From assembly GCA_001724995.1 (NCBI GenBank), contig MEFD01000024.1:31669-95668 (forward strand): a stretch of 64,000 nucleotides of DNA, written 5' to 3'. Below, piece after piece: positions 30,011 through 39,959 of this stretch. A program made the position numbers and the translations under genes. The notes under the pieces were generated by a model. That model was not told the DNA's origin and did no database searches. It saw only the letters and a program-made list of their open reading frames with translations. Each line of letters opens with the position of its first letter. Within the stretch, counting starts at the first letter, position 1. The stretch is from Rubrivivax sp. SCN 71-131 (GTDB taxonomy: Bacteria > Pseudomonadota > Gammaproteobacteria > Burkholderiales > Burkholderiaceae_C).

Positions 30011-31825
30011 CTACAGTGGCCGGATCGAGCCCGGCACGATGCGCGCGGTCTTGAACTGCGTCAGCAACTCCGACACCGCGGGGTCGTCGCGAATCTGCCG
30101 CTCGGCGTCGGCCTGGCGCCGCTGGCGCTCAGAGGCGTCGCGCCGCGCGGGGGAATCGGTGGGCACGCCGGCCTGCAACTGCAGCCGCTGCGGGCCTCCG
30201 AGCTCGGCAGCGAGCGCCGCCTGCAGCTTCTCGGCCAGCGCCGGGCTGCGCAGCGACTCGCGCTCGACGACGAGCGTCCAGGTGCAGCCGTCCGCGCCCT
30301 CGTCGCAGGCCAGCGCCCCGGCCTGCAGCGCCAGCTCGCGCACCAGGGCCGAGATGCGGCCCTGCTGCTGCAGCGCGCCCACGAGCGTCGCCCAGCGGTC
30401 GCCCAGCGGCGTGGTCTGCGGCGGCGCGTCCGGCAGCGCGGGCTGCTGCGTCGGCACGGCCAGCGAAGGCGCCGGGGCCACGCGCAGCGCCGCAGCGCGC
30501 GCCGGCGGCTCATCCTCGGGCGGGGGGGCGTCGTCCAGCCAGGGCGGGATATCCGGCTCGGCCGCACGCAACGGGACCGCTGCAGCCGAGTCGTCAGGTG
30601 CAGCCACCGCCGCAGCGACGGGCGCTTCCATGGGCGCAGCGACGGGCGCAGCGGGCGCGACGGCGGCCATCGGAGCGGCTCGCGCCACCGGCGGCGGCAT
30701 CCCGCGCGGGTTCGCTGCGCCCTCGGGGGCCGGCGCGAAGGCCAGGAAGCGCAGCAGCACCATGGCCAGCGCCGCGTGCTCGTCGCCCATCAGCGCGAGC
30801 TCGCCGCGGCCCTGCGCCAGCATGCTGTAGAGGAGTTGCGTCTCGTCCGCCGGCAAGGCTCCGGCCAGGCGCACGCCGTCCTCGTGGTCCGGGTCGGCGG
30901 CATCGAGCGCGCCGGGCACCGCCTGCTCGATCGCCATCTGCTGCAGCAGCCCGGCCATCTCGTCGAGCGTGGATGCCGCCGCCAGGCCCTGCAGCCGCAG
31001 CGCGTCGACGCCCTGCAGCAGCGCACGCCCGTCGCGCGCGGCCAGGGCCTGCACCAGGACCGCGGCATGGCAGCGATCGACGCTGCCGAGCATGGCGCGC
31101 ACGACGGCCTCCTCGAGCCGCCCTCCCCCGTAGGCGATCGCCTGGTCGGCCAGCGAGAGCGCATCGCGCATCGAGCCGCGCGCGGCGCGGCCGAGCTGGC
31201 GCAGCGCGCCGTCGTCGAAGGGCACGCCTTCGGCCTGCAGCACGTGGGCCAGGTGCTCACGCACGACCTCGGGCGCGATCGGCCGCAGGTTGAACTGCAG
31301 GCAACGGCTGAGCACCGTCGGCAGCATCTTCTCCGGGTCGGTCGTCGCGAGCACGAATTTCAGGTAGTCCGGCGGCTCCTCCAGCGTCTTCAGCAGCGCG
31401 TTGAAGGCGTCCTTGGTGAGCTGGTGCGCCTCGTCGATCATGAAGACCTTGAAGCGACCCACCCCCGGCTTGTAGGCGGCGCGCTCGATCAGCTCCTGCA
31501 CTTCGCCGATGCCGCGGTTGCTCGCCGCGTCGAGCTCGATGTAGTCGATGTAGCGGTCGGCGTCGATCTCGGTACAGGCGGTGCACACGCCGCAGGGCGT
31601 GGCGGTGACGCCGCCCCGCCCATCCGCCCCGGTGCAGTTCAGCGACTTCGCCAGGATGCGCGAGACCGTCGTCTTGCCGATGCCGCGCGTGCCGGTGAAG
31701 AGATAGGCATGGTGCAGGCGGTTGCCGGCGAGCGCGTTGGTCAGCGCGCGCACCACATGTTCCTGGCCGACCATCTGGTCGAAGCTTCGCGGCCGGTACT
31801 TGCGGGCCAGGACGACGGTGCTCAT
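30011..31825 (-). CDS. dnaX: DNA polymerase III subunits gamma/tau
   Basis: Clamp-loader ATPase of the replisome. The ATG at 31825 ([20 protein letters not shown]) gives 604 residues. AAA+ core: Walker [12 protein letters not shown], zinc module with cysteines in [16 protein letters not shown], Walker [13 protein letters not shown], sensor 1 VLATTDPEK and the arginine-finger SRC motif. Domain III spans about 220-365, followed by a Pro/Ala-rich linker (about 370-480) and the tau-specific C-terminal domain. No A-rich slippery frameshift site is obvious, so gamma production by frameshifting is not supported. A -10-like TAGAAT lies 8 bases before the ATG. Confidence 0.97.
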   Translation of the reverse strand: MSTVVLARKYRPRSFDQMVGQEHVVRALTNALAGNRLHHAYLFTGTRGIGKTTVSRILAKSLNCTGADGRGGVTATPCGVCTACTEIDADRYIDYIELDAASNRGIGEVQELIERAAYKPGVGRFKVFMIDEAHQLTKDAFNALLKTLEEPPDYLKFVLATTDPEKMLPTVLSRCLQFNLRPIAPEVVREHLAHVLQAEGVPFDDGALRQLGRAARGSMRDALSLADQAIAYGGGRLEEAVVRAMLGSVDRCHAAVLVQALAARDGRALLQGVDALRLQGLAAASTLDEMAGLLQQMAIEQAVPGALDAADPDHEDGVRLAGALPADETQLLYSMLAQGRGELALMGDEHAALAMVLLRFLAFAPAPEGAANPRGMPPPVARAAPMAAVAPAAPVAAPMEAPVAAAVAAPDDSAAAVPLRAAEPDIPPWLDDAPPPEDEPPARAAALRVAPAPSLAVPTQQPALPDAPPQTTPLGDRWATLVGALQQQGRISALVRELALQAGALACDEGADGCTWTLVVERESLRSPALAEKLQAALAAELGGPQRLQLQAGVPTDSPARRDASERQRRQADAERQIRDDPAVSELLTQFKTARIVPGSIRPL

Positions 31826-31833
31826 CGCGCCGC

Positions 31834-31839
31834 ATTCTA
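31834..31839 (-). promoter_or_regulatory. -10 box for dnaX, leaderless geometry
   Basis: TAGAAT on the minus strand ends 8 bases before the dnaX ATG, with a weak -35 match (CCGACG, 17-base spacing). Transcription would begin at or next to the start codon, giving a leaderless mRNA; no Shine-Dalgarno is seen. Confidence 0.45.
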
Positions 31840-31921
31840 AGAGTCGGTGCCCGCGGCGTCGGGGCCCGCTCCGGCCCGCGCGGGCAGCGCCGGCCCCGGC
31901 TGCCTCGCCGCGGCAGCCGTC

Positions 31922-31927
31922 GATAAT
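31922..31927 (+). promoter_or_regulatory. -10 box for PurM-like gene, leaderless geometry
   Basis: GATAAT ends 8 bases before the ATG at 31936 and there is no Shine-Dalgarno between them. It is divergent from the dnaX box about 85 bases away. The -35 region is poor. Confidence 0.4.
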
Positions 31928-31935
31928 CCGGCGCC

Positions 31936-33075
31936 ATGAGTGCCGACCCCTCCCCATCGCACGCGAACCCTGCCGCCAGCCCGCTGAGCTACGAGCAGGC
32001 GGGCGTGGACTACGCGCTGATCGACCCGCTGAAGGTCAGCGCGCAGCGTGCGGCCGCGGCCACGGCAGTGCAACTGCGCGCGCACGGCTTCAGCGAAGTC
32101 GCCGCCTCGCGCGGCGAGTCGGCCTACGTCGTCGACGTCGGGCCCTTCTACCTCGCCTCCATCGTCGAGTGCCTGGGAAGCAAGGCCATCGTCGCCGACG
32201 AGATGGCCGCCCTCACGGGGCGCAGCTGGTACGACGCCATCGCCCAGGACACGATCGCCATGGCCGTCAACGACCTCATCACCGTTGGCGCCACGCCGCT
32301 CGTCGTGCAGGCCTACTGGGCCGCCGGCGGCTCGGACTGGTTCGCCGACACCGCGCGCGCCCAGGCGCTGGTCGAGGGCTGGCGGCGCGCCTGCGAGCGC
32401 TGCGGCGTCGCCTGGGGCGGCGGCGAGACGCCGGCCCTGGCCGGCATCGTCGAGCCCGGGCGCATCGACCTCGCCGCCTCGTGCACCGGCATCGTCAACC
32501 CCAAGCAGCGGCTGTCGGTGGGCGATCGCCTGGGCCCCGGCGACGCCATCGTGCTGCTGGACTCGAGCGGCATCCACGCCAACGGCCTGAGCCTGGCGCG
32601 CAAGCTCGTCGAGCGGCTGCCGCGCGGCTGGCTCACCGAGGTCGAGTCCGGTCTGTCCTACGGTGCCGCGCTGCTCGCCCCCACCGTGCTCTACAGCCCG
32701 GTGACCGAGGCCTTGTGGCAGTCAGGCATCACGCCGCACTACTGCGCCAACATCACCGGCCACGGCTGGCGCAAGCTGCTGCGCCACGAGAAGGCGCTGA
32801 CCTACCGCATCCGCGCGCTGCCGCCGCTGCCGCCGGTGCTGCGCTTCATCCAGCAGCATGCCGGTCACGACGACCACGAGGCCTATTCGACGCTGAACAT
32901 GGGCGCCGGCTTCGCGCTGTTCGTGGCGGCCGCCGATGCCGAGCGCACGGTGGCGATCGCCCGGGCCCAGGGCGTGGGTGCTCGCGTCGCCGGGCAGGTG
33001 GAGGCGGGTGCCAAGCAGCTGCTCATCGAGCCCCTGGGGCTGTCCTTCGGCGACGACGCGCTGCAGCTGCGCTGA
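31936..33075 (+). CDS. AIR synthase (PurM)-like protein
   Basis: Member of the PurM/SelD ATP-binding superfamily, 379 residues. The PurM pattern is visible throughout: YEQAGVDYALIDPLK, IAMAVNDLITVGATPLVVQAYWAAG, WGGGETPALAGIV, SSGIHANGLSLARKLVE, NITGHGWRKLLR and EAYSTLNMGAGFALFV. The first is more divergent than in canonical PurM (VECLGSKAIVADEM where PurM has a DGVGTK-like motif). It may therefore be an AIR-synthase-related paralogue rather than the purine-pathway enzyme. SelD is unlikely: there is no N-terminal Cys/Sec-Gly-Cys-Lys site. It is followed after 39 bases by the SRP RNA on the same strand. Confidence 0.75.
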   Translation: MSADPSPSHANPAASPLSYEQAGVDYALIDPLKVSAQRAAAATAVQLRAHGFSEVAASRGESAYVVDVGPFYLASIVECLGSKAIVADEMAALTGRSWYDAIAQDTIAMAVNDLITVGATPLVVQAYWAAGGSDWFADTARAQALVEGWRRACERCGVAWGGGETPALAGIVEPGRIDLAASCTGIVNPKQRLSVGDRLGPGDAIVLLDSSGIHANGLSLARKLVERLPRGWLTEVESGLSYGAALLAPTVLYSPVTEALWQSGITPHYCANITGHGWRKLLRHEKALTYRIRALPPLPPVLRFIQQHAGHDDHEAYSTLNMGAGFALFVAAADAERTVAIARAQGVGARVAGQVEAGAKQLLIEPLGLSFGDDALQLR

Positions 33076-33101
33076 CGGAGCGCGGGCGCGGTCCGCTCCC
33101 C

Positions 33102-33107
33102 TACAAT
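33102..33107 (+). promoter_or_regulatory. -10 box for SRP RNA
   Basis: TACAAT ends 7 bases before the first paired base of the SRP RNA (33115), the right spacing for an RNA-gene promoter. No strong -35 is visible. Confidence 0.5.
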
Positions 33108-33114
33108 GCCACGC

Positions 33115-33212
33115 GACGGGCCTCCCCGCATGGGAGCGCGGCCAACCGGGTCAGGTGGGGAACCAAGCAGCCCTAACCGTTGCCACCAGTGCCGGGGGTA
33201 AGGCTCGTCACC
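33115..33212 (+). ncRNA. ffs: Small signal recognition particle RNA (4.5S)
   Basis: A terminal helix forms between GACGGGCC (33115-33122) and GGCUCGUC (33202-33209), all eight pairs possible. The apical SRP domain IV contains GGUCAGGUGGGGAACCAAGCAGCC, with the conserved GGAA tetraloop-type apex and AGCAGCC symmetric loop that bind Ffh. The length is about 98 bases, normal for proteobacterial 4.5S RNA, and it lies close to dnaX as in many betaproteobacteria. Exact ends are estimated from the helix. Confidence 0.93.
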
Positions 33213-33240
33213 TTTGCGCTCCGCCACGCGGACCGAGCAC

Positions 33241-35625
33241 CTAGCCTCCGCTCTGGCGGAAGGCCATCACCACCTGGTTGCGCAGCGTGCGCAGCAGCGC
33301 CAGCTCCTTCTCGTGCAGCGCGAGCGCGCCGGGCACCGCCGCGTCGGCGTAGAGGAGGCCCAGCGGCGCGCGCCGCAGCATCAGCGGCAGCAGCAGGAAG
33401 CTCGGCGCGTTGACGGATTCGCGGTACCACGCCGGCAGGCGCGAAGCCATGTCGCCGCGCGTCGTGTCGGCGATGACCGTGTCAACGCCCTTGCGGCAGA
33501 CGGCGGCGAAGAGGTCCACCGGCGCCCCGGGCTGCTCGCGCAGCGGGATCACGAACGGCTTGCACGCCTGCATGCCGCCGACGCCCATCGCCAGGCGGCC
33601 GACCACGGTGTCGGTGCGCGCATCGCGCAGGCACAGCACGACGCGCTGCAGCGCAAGCGCGCCATGCATCGTCGAGAGCACCTCCTGCAGCACTTCATTG
33701 AGATTGAATTCGTCGCCGGCCAGTCGCTGGGTGATGTCGGCGATTCCGGCGGTCAGCGCCTCGGTCACGGCCGCACTGCGCTCGCGCGGGCCCGCCGCAG
33801 CGGCCGCAGCAGCCGCGCCCTTGGCTGCCGCATCGTCTGCCGAAGGACTGAGGGTGGCATCCTCCGGAAACAGGCGCCGTGCCGCGCTGCCCCGGGCCAC
33901 GTCGACGCCCATGGTGCGCGCAAAGTCGGTCAGCCGTTCGCGAGCCCGCGCCGCCGCGCCGACGATCGCCCCGGGCGCGCAGTCGAGCGTCCTGGCGTAG
34001 CGCGCGGCGAGCGCGCCGATCGCCTGCTGCGAGGCCTCGGCACCGTGGCGCAGCAGGCACTCGCTGATCTCGTTGGCGCAGCGCCCGATCCAGCGCACGC
34101 GCTCGACGCCACCCTCGCTGCCGCGGGGCGGCGGCTCGCCCTCGGGCAGCCACATCGTGCGCTGCAGATGCTCAGGCAGGCCCCAGCTTCGCGCCACGCC
34201 GATGCCCAGCTCCTGCAGCCCCAGACCGAGCACGCGTTGCGCGGCCTGCTCGATCTCGACGCCCTGCTCACGCAGGCGGCGGATCTGCTGCGCCTCCTCC
34301 GGGAAATAGTAGGAGGTGAGCAGGCGTCCGAGGTTCTGGAACAGCGCGCCGATGAAGACCTCTTCGCTTTCGCGCGAGAGCGAGGCCAGCTCGCCGGCCA
34401 GCGTGCCCGCCATCAGCGCACGCAGGAAGTCCTCCTTCAACTCGGCGGCGTGCTGCTGGTTGCGCATGTGCTCGAGCAGCACGAGCGAGAGCGCGAGGTT
34501 GCGCACACCGCCGAAGCCGATCAGCGCCACCGCGCGCGAGACCGTGGCAATGCCGCCGCCCCCGGCATGCGCGAAGCCCGCGCCGTTGACCAGGCGCAGC
34601 AGCTTGTTCGTGAGCGCCACGTCGCGCAGCACCTCGGCGGCGAGGCCGGAGAGGCTCTCGCTCTCCGACGAGGCCGAGCGCTGGATGCGCAGCACCGCCT
34701 CGCCCAGTGCGGGGAAGTCCGACTTGTGGCGCATGCGCCGCAGCAGGAACTCGAGCGTGCCGTGGCCGACCGCCGCCTCCGCGGGCGCGGCACTCGGCTG
34801 CAGCCAGGCGGCGAGCGCGTCGCGCATCGCCGCGGCGCTGCCGAAGCGGCGCTGCGGGTCGCGCGCAAGCGCCCGCTGCACGATGCCGCGCAGCGTATCG
34901 TCGACGTCGGCGTCGCGCGGCAGCTCCAGGTCCTCGCGCTGCACGCGCTGCAAGGCACGCCTCGGGTCGCGCTCGGCGAGCAGTCGCGTGCCGGTGATCA
35001 GCTCGGCCAGCATCGCGCCGGCGGAGAAGACGTCCATCGCCGGCGCGGGCACCTCGCCACGCGCCGCCTCGGGCGAGATGTAGCCCGGCGTGCCGACGAT
35101 GTGGGCCTGGGCATCGTCGGCAATGCGCGCGGCGATGCCGAAGTCCATCACCCGCGCGCGGCCATCGGCATCCAGCAGCACGTTCGAGGGCTTGAGGTCG
35201 CGATGCACGATGCCCTGGGCATGCGCCGCCGCCAGCGCATCGAGCACGCCCGCCATCAGCTCGGCGGCGCGGCGGGGCGCAAGCCGTCCATCCCGCCGCA
35301 GCAACGCCCCGACGGTGCCGCCCGGCACGTACTCGAAGACGAGGTGCGGCGGGCCTTCGCGATCGTCGGCCTCGAACAGGGGCACGATGTGCGGATGGCT
35401 CAGCCGGCTCGCCGCGCGCGCTTCGCGCATCCACTGCTCGACGGCGTGCGCATCGGCGTGGGCCAGCAGCTTGAGCGCGACCTGGCGCTGCAGGCGCGGG
35501 TCAAAGGCCAGCCAGACGCTGGCCTGAGCGCCGTGGCCAAGCGCACGCTGCAGCTCGAAGCGGCCGACGCGGCGCGCCGGCACCGGCAGGTTCGCCGCGG
35601 CGGCGGCGGTGGCGGCAGCATTCAT
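33241..35625 (-). CDS. Ser/Thr protein kinase with HDOD and GAF-like domains
   Basis: Soluble multidomain signalling protein, 794 residues from the ATG at 35625 (a GTG at 35673 overlapping the next gene is an alternative). The N-terminal kinase (about 22-275) looks catalytically complete: glycine loop GHGAQASVW, VALK lysine K52, HRDLKPSN at 141-148, DFG at 161-163 and GTPGYISPE. An HDOD domain follows (about 290-490: LLRRMRHKSDFPALGEAVLRIQ, LRLVNGAGF, SRAVALIGFGGVRNLALSL). The C-terminal GAF-like domain covers roughly 600-790. Its neighbour is a pseudokinase of the same architecture. Target and stimulus are unknown. Confidence 0.88.
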   Translation of the reverse strand: MNAAATAAAAANLPVPARRVGRFELQRALGHGAQASVWLAFDPRLQRQVALKLLAHADAHAVEQWMREARAASRLSHPHIVPLFEADDREGPPHLVFEYVPGGTVGALLRRDGRLAPRRAAELMAGVLDALAAAHAQGIVHRDLKPSNVLLDADGRARVMDFGIAARIADDAQAHIVGTPGYISPEAARGEVPAPAMDVFSAGAMLAELITGTRLLAERDPRRALQRVQREDLELPRDADVDDTLRGIVQRALARDPQRRFGSAAAMRDALAAWLQPSAAPAEAAVGHGTLEFLLRRMRHKSDFPALGEAVLRIQRSASSESESLSGLAAEVLRDVALTNKLLRLVNGAGFAHAGGGGIATVSRAVALIGFGGVRNLALSLVLLEHMRNQQHAAELKEDFLRALMAGTLAGELASLSRESEEVFIGALFQNLGRLLTSYYFPEEAQQIRRLREQGVEIEQAAQRVLGLGLQELGIGVARSWGLPEHLQRTMWLPEGEPPPRGSEGGVERVRWIGRCANEISECLLRHGAEASQQAIGALAARYARTLDCAPGAIVGAAARARERLTDFARTMGVDVARGSAARRLFPEDATLSPSADDAAAKGAAAAAAAAGPRERSAAVTEALTAGIADITQRLAGDEFNLNEVLQEVLSTMHGALALQRVVLCLRDARTDTVVGRLAMGVGGMQACKPFVIPLREQPGAPVDLFAAVCRKGVDTVIADTTRGDMASRLPAWYRESVNAPSFLLLPLMLRRAPLGLLYADAAVPGALALHEKELALLRTLRNQVVMAFRQSGG

Positions 35626-35659
35626 CGAGGCACCCGGCGTCCGTCGGCGTCCCGGCCGG

Positions 35660-37465
35660 TCATGAGGCGACACGGCGCTCGGGCGCGGCGGCGGTCGGCG
35701 GGCGCGTCGCGGCCGCAGCTTGCGGCTCCCCCGCGGCCGGCTGCAGGGCCTCCTGCAGCTCGCGCAGGCCGAGCGTGAGCAGGCGCCCGTAGCGCTGCAC
35801 CACCGCCAGCAGCGCCTGATGCACGCGCCTGGCGGGAAGGGCCATCGCGTCTACCGCCTCATTGGCGCAACTCGCCGCCAGCCGCAGTTGCTCGTGGTCG
35901 GAGTCCGGCGTGCGCACCGCGGCCGCGGGCGGTTGGCGTCGCATGATGTGCAGGATGTCGTCGCCCAGGCCCCACCAGCGCGCCACGGCGGCGCCGATGG
36001 TGTCGATGTCCACGCCGAGCACCGCCGTCGCCGCCGCCTGCTCGTTCATGCCGGGCTCCTCACCCGACCCGTCGGCCGTCGGCGCGGACTGCATGAGGCG
36101 GTGGATCTGCAGGGACTCGTCGGCGAAGTGGTACTGCACGACCAGGCGGCCCAGGTTCTGCAGCAGGGCGACCAGATGCACGACCTCGGCGTCATAGCCT
36201 GCCGGCCGCACCGCCTGCGCAACGCGCGCGGCGCGGCGCGCGCGCGCCATCGCGCGCGCGAGCTCCTCGGCCTGCCGCTCGTCCAGCGGCCCCGGCCAGG
36301 GCCGCAGCGCCAGCGCGATGCGGCGCACGCCGTCCAGCCCGAGCATGGCGATGGCGCGGCGCACGGTCAGCACGGCGCCGCTGTCGGCCACGACTGCACC
36401 GCCCACGCGCGCGACGTTGACCGCGCGCAGCAGCTCGAACGACAGCGCCACGTCCTCGAGCAGCACTTCGGCGAGCTCGTCGGTGCGGTTCTGCTCCATC
36501 AGCGCGAGGTGCGCGGCGCGCTCGGCGCCGCGCGGGCTCGCCGGCAGGACGCCGGCGATGCGCACCTTGTCCAGCAGCAGCGCCAGCGGCCCGCCTTCGT
36601 GGTCGGCCTCGGCCTGCAGCCAGCCGTCGAGCGCGCGCGCCATGGTGCGCGCGTTGCGGTAGCGCTGGCGCTCCTGGCGGTCGGTGGCGCGATTGACGAT
36701 CACGCGCAGCGCCTCGGGAACGGGGCGCGGCGTACCGAAGGGCAGGCGCACGATCTCGTGTCCTTGCGGCGGCATGCGTCGCAGCGCCTTGCCGGGGTCG
36801 GCTTCGTCGAGCGCGTGCAGGCCCGTGAGCATGGGGTGCAGCAGCAGGCCGAGTTGCACCACGTCGGTCTGCGCGGCCTCGCGCTGGGCGGTCAGCGAGG
36901 GCGCCTCGGCCACGGTGCGCGTCGCGTCCTCGATGCACGCCAGCTCCAGCCCCATGAGCCGCGGCACGCCCCTGTCCGTGAGCAGGATGGAGAAGGCCTG
37001 CAGGTCGCGATGCGCGGCTCCCGCGTCGTGCGCGTAGGCCAGCGCGTGCAGGACTTCTGCGGCGATGCGCGCGCTCTCCTCGCCGCCCAGGCCCTGGCGT
37101 CCGATGCGCTCGGCCAGCGTCGCACGCTCGCCAAGCTCGTACACGACGTAGGGCCAGCCCTCGTGCACCCCGACCTCCAGCGCCGGCGCCAGACGCGGAT
37201 GATCCAGGCGCGCGGCGCGGCGCACACGCTGCAGCCAGCGCTCGGCATGCGTGGCGTCCAGCGGCGAGGCGCGCGGCATCATCAGCACGAGGTCGCGGCT
37301 GCTCTGCGGCTCGCCCACATGCCACGCCATGCTGCGCGCACTGCGTCCGAGCAGGCGTACGAGGGCAAAGCGCGCGAAGCGGCGCGGCGCCAGGGGCGTC
37401 GTGAGCCCCGTGGACGCCGTGGACGTCTTGGAAGTCGTGTCTGCAGGGGCCGTCGGAGTGGGCAT
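35660..37465 (-). CDS. Pseudokinase-HDOD protein
   Basis: 601 residues from the ATG at 37465. The N-terminal half aligns by eye with Ser/Thr kinases but has lost key residues. The glycine loop is GRSARSMAW, the beta-3 lysine position reads DLVLMM (Met62), the catalytic loop is HRDLQAFS (152-159, Lys and Asn lost), and DFG is replaced by GLE in RLMGLELA. HRD itself is kept. An HDOD domain follows (about 300-510, with VLLEDVALSFELLRAVN and VRRAIAMLGLDGVRRIALAL). The protein lacks the GAF of its neighbour. It may bind and regulate the adjacent active kinase; that is inference. Its stop is 34 bases before the neighbour's chosen ATG. Confidence 0.82.
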   Translation of the reverse strand: MPTPTAPADTTSKTSTASTGLTTPLAPRRFARFALVRLLGRSARSMAWHVGEPQSSRDLVLMMPRASPLDATHAERWLQRVRRAARLDHPRLAPALEVGVHEGWPYVVYELGERATLAERIGRQGLGGEESARIAAEVLHALAYAHDAGAAHRDLQAFSILLTDRGVPRLMGLELACIEDATRTVAEAPSLTAQREAAQTDVVQLGLLLHPMLTGLHALDEADPGKALRRMPPQGHEIVRLPFGTPRPVPEALRVIVNRATDRQERQRYRNARTMARALDGWLQAEADHEGGPLALLLDKVRIAGVLPASPRGAERAAHLALMEQNRTDELAEVLLEDVALSFELLRAVNVARVGGAVVADSGAVLTVRRAIAMLGLDGVRRIALALRPWPGPLDERQAEELARAMARARRAARVAQAVRPAGYDAEVVHLVALLQNLGRLVVQYHFADESLQIHRLMQSAPTADGSGEEPGMNEQAAATAVLGVDIDTIGAAVARWWGLGDDILHIMRRQPPAAAVRTPDSDHEQLRLAASCANEAVDAMALPARRVHQALLAVVQRYGRLLTLGLRELQEALQPAAGEPQAAAATRPPTAAAPERRVAS

Positions 37466-37668
37466 ACGTGGGCAATTGGACGCCGGCCCGACCACGGGCC
37501 ATGCGCGAAACAGAGCCGTCAAGCCCTGGCAAATGCGCGAGGCTACCTGCATTCGAGGCCCCGGACAGGGGCGATGTGTCAGAATGACGCCGTCCTCACG
37601 CCTGCCTCCGGCCAGGGGTCGCAGCGGACGGCAACGCAGGGCAGAAAGAGGCTTTGGAGAGCAAGCGC

Positions 37669-37998
37669 ATGAGCAGCGAACTGATCAAGCACATCACCGA
37701 CGAGTCGTTCGCCAAGGACGTCCTGGAGGCGGACGTGCCGGTGCTGGTGGATTACTGGGCCGAGTGGTGCGGGCCGTGCAAGATGATCGCCCCCGTCCTC
37801 GACGAGATCGCCAAGGACTACCAGGGCCGGCTGCAGATCGCCAAGATGAACGTCGACGACAACCGCGAGGTGCCGGGGAAGTTCGGCATCCGCGGCATCC
37901 CGACGCTGATGATCTTCAAGGGCGGGCAGAAGGTCGCCGAGCTGACCGGCGCGCGCCCCAAGCGCGAGTTGACGGCCTTCGTCGACGGCCACCTATAA
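37669..37998 (+). CDS. trxA: Thioredoxin 1
   Basis: Cytoplasmic disulfide reductase. The ATG at 37669, preceded by GGAGAG, gives 109 residues. The active site W33-C-G-P-C37-K is intact, with the buried Asp in LVDYWAEW and the cis-proline in [13 protein letters not shown]. Its TAA stop is embedded in a TATAAT box that probably starts rho transcription. It is divergent from the pseudokinase gene across about 200 bases in which no convincing promoter is seen. Confidence 0.98.
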   Translation: MSSELIKHITDESFAKDVLEADVPVLVDYWAEWCGPCKMIAPVLDEIAKDYQGRLQIAKMNVDDNREVPGKFGIRGIPTLMIFKGGQKVAELTGARPKRELTAFVDGHL

Positions 37999-37999
37999 T
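37969..37999 (+). promoter_or_regulatory. Promoter for rho inside the trxA 3' end
   Basis: TTGACG (37969-37974) and TATAAT (37994-37999) with a 19-base spacer. The TAA stop of trxA lies in the -10 box. Transcription would begin near 38006, giving a rho leader of about 250 bases. Confidence 0.6.
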
Positions 38000-38254
38000 C
38001 CCCATCGACCCGCGAGCCTTGGCGGTGACGCCGATCGCGCCCACCAGGCTCGCCTGACAGCCACCGCGCACCGATGGCCGGACAAGCCGGCTGCGACTTC
38101 GGTTCCACGCGGTTCTGCGCGACCCCCACTTCGACCCGACCTGCCTGCGAGCCCGCTGCGGCGCGCTTGCCGGCGCGGCGCCGAACGCAGACGCCAGGCC
38201 CACTCTCATGCGCCGCCCCCGGCTGTGGCGGCAAGCCCTCGAGGGACCCTTTAC

Positions 38255-39517
<1,263 letters not shown>

Positions 39518-39530
39518 TCGGCGCGCGCAT

Positions 39531-39536
39531 TACAAT
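39531..39536 (+). promoter_or_regulatory. Possible -10 box for rpmE2
   Basis: TACAAT 14 bases after the rho stop and 75 bases before the rpmE2 ATG. The -35 region is GC-rich and not convincing. Confidence 0.3.
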
Positions 39537-39611
39537 CCGCCGTTTTTGGCCAATCCGGCAAGTGCGCCGCCCGTCGAGGCAGGCGTGGCTGCCGACCCAC
39601 GCGAGGCACCG

Positions 39612-39866
39612 ATGAAAGAAGGCATCCACCCCACCTACCGCGAGGTCTGCTTCCAGGACCTCTCCAACGGCTTCAAGTTCGTCACGCGCTCCTGCGTGCA
39701 GACGCGCGAGTCGATCAAGCTCGACGACGGCCGCGAACTGCCGCTGGTGAAGCTCGAGACGACGAGCGAGACGCACCCGTTCTACACCGGCACGCAGAAG
39801 AGCGTCGACAACCTCGGGGGCCGCGTCGAGAAGTTCCGCAACAAGTTCGCCCACCTGAAGAAGTAG
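39612..39866 (+). CDS. rpmE2: 50S ribosomal protein L31 type B
   Basis: 84 residues from the ATG at 39612 ([16 protein letters not shown]). It lacks the CxxC zinc ligands of type A L31 and has the longer insertion and [14 protein letters not shown] block of the zinc-free type B form. In many bacteria type B L31 is induced under zinc limitation by Zur; no clear Zur box is seen by eye here. It is followed by a strong intrinsic terminator. Confidence 0.96.
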   Translation: MKEGIHPTYREVCFQDLSNGFKFVTRSCVQTRESIKLDDGRELPLVKLETTSETHPFYTGTQKSVDNLGGRVEKFRNKFAHLKK

Positions 39867-39894
39867 GGTTCGGCGCGCTCGTGCTGAAGGAACA

Positions 39895-39917
39895 GGCAGC
39901 CTCGGGCTGCCTTTTTT
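39895..39917 (+). terminator. Intrinsic terminator after rpmE2
   Basis: A 7-base-pair stem GGCAGCC/GGCTGCC (39895-39901, 39905-39911) with a TCG loop is followed by six T residues (39912-39917). It separates the trxA-rho-rpmE2 housekeeping block from the restriction-modification operon. Confidence 0.9.
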
Positions 39918-39959
39918 CTTGGCTGCGCCGCCCGCATGAACTGAAAGCCACGAGGCGCC

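Noticed and set aside
30011..31825. Programmed frameshift in dnaX
   Set aside because: No A-AAA-AAG-like slippery heptamer with stem was found in the GC-rich linker.
31936..33075. SelD (selenophosphate synthetase) for the PurM-like gene
   Set aside because: Same superfamily, but no N-terminal Cys/Sec-Gly-x-Lys active site and the motif order matches PurM.
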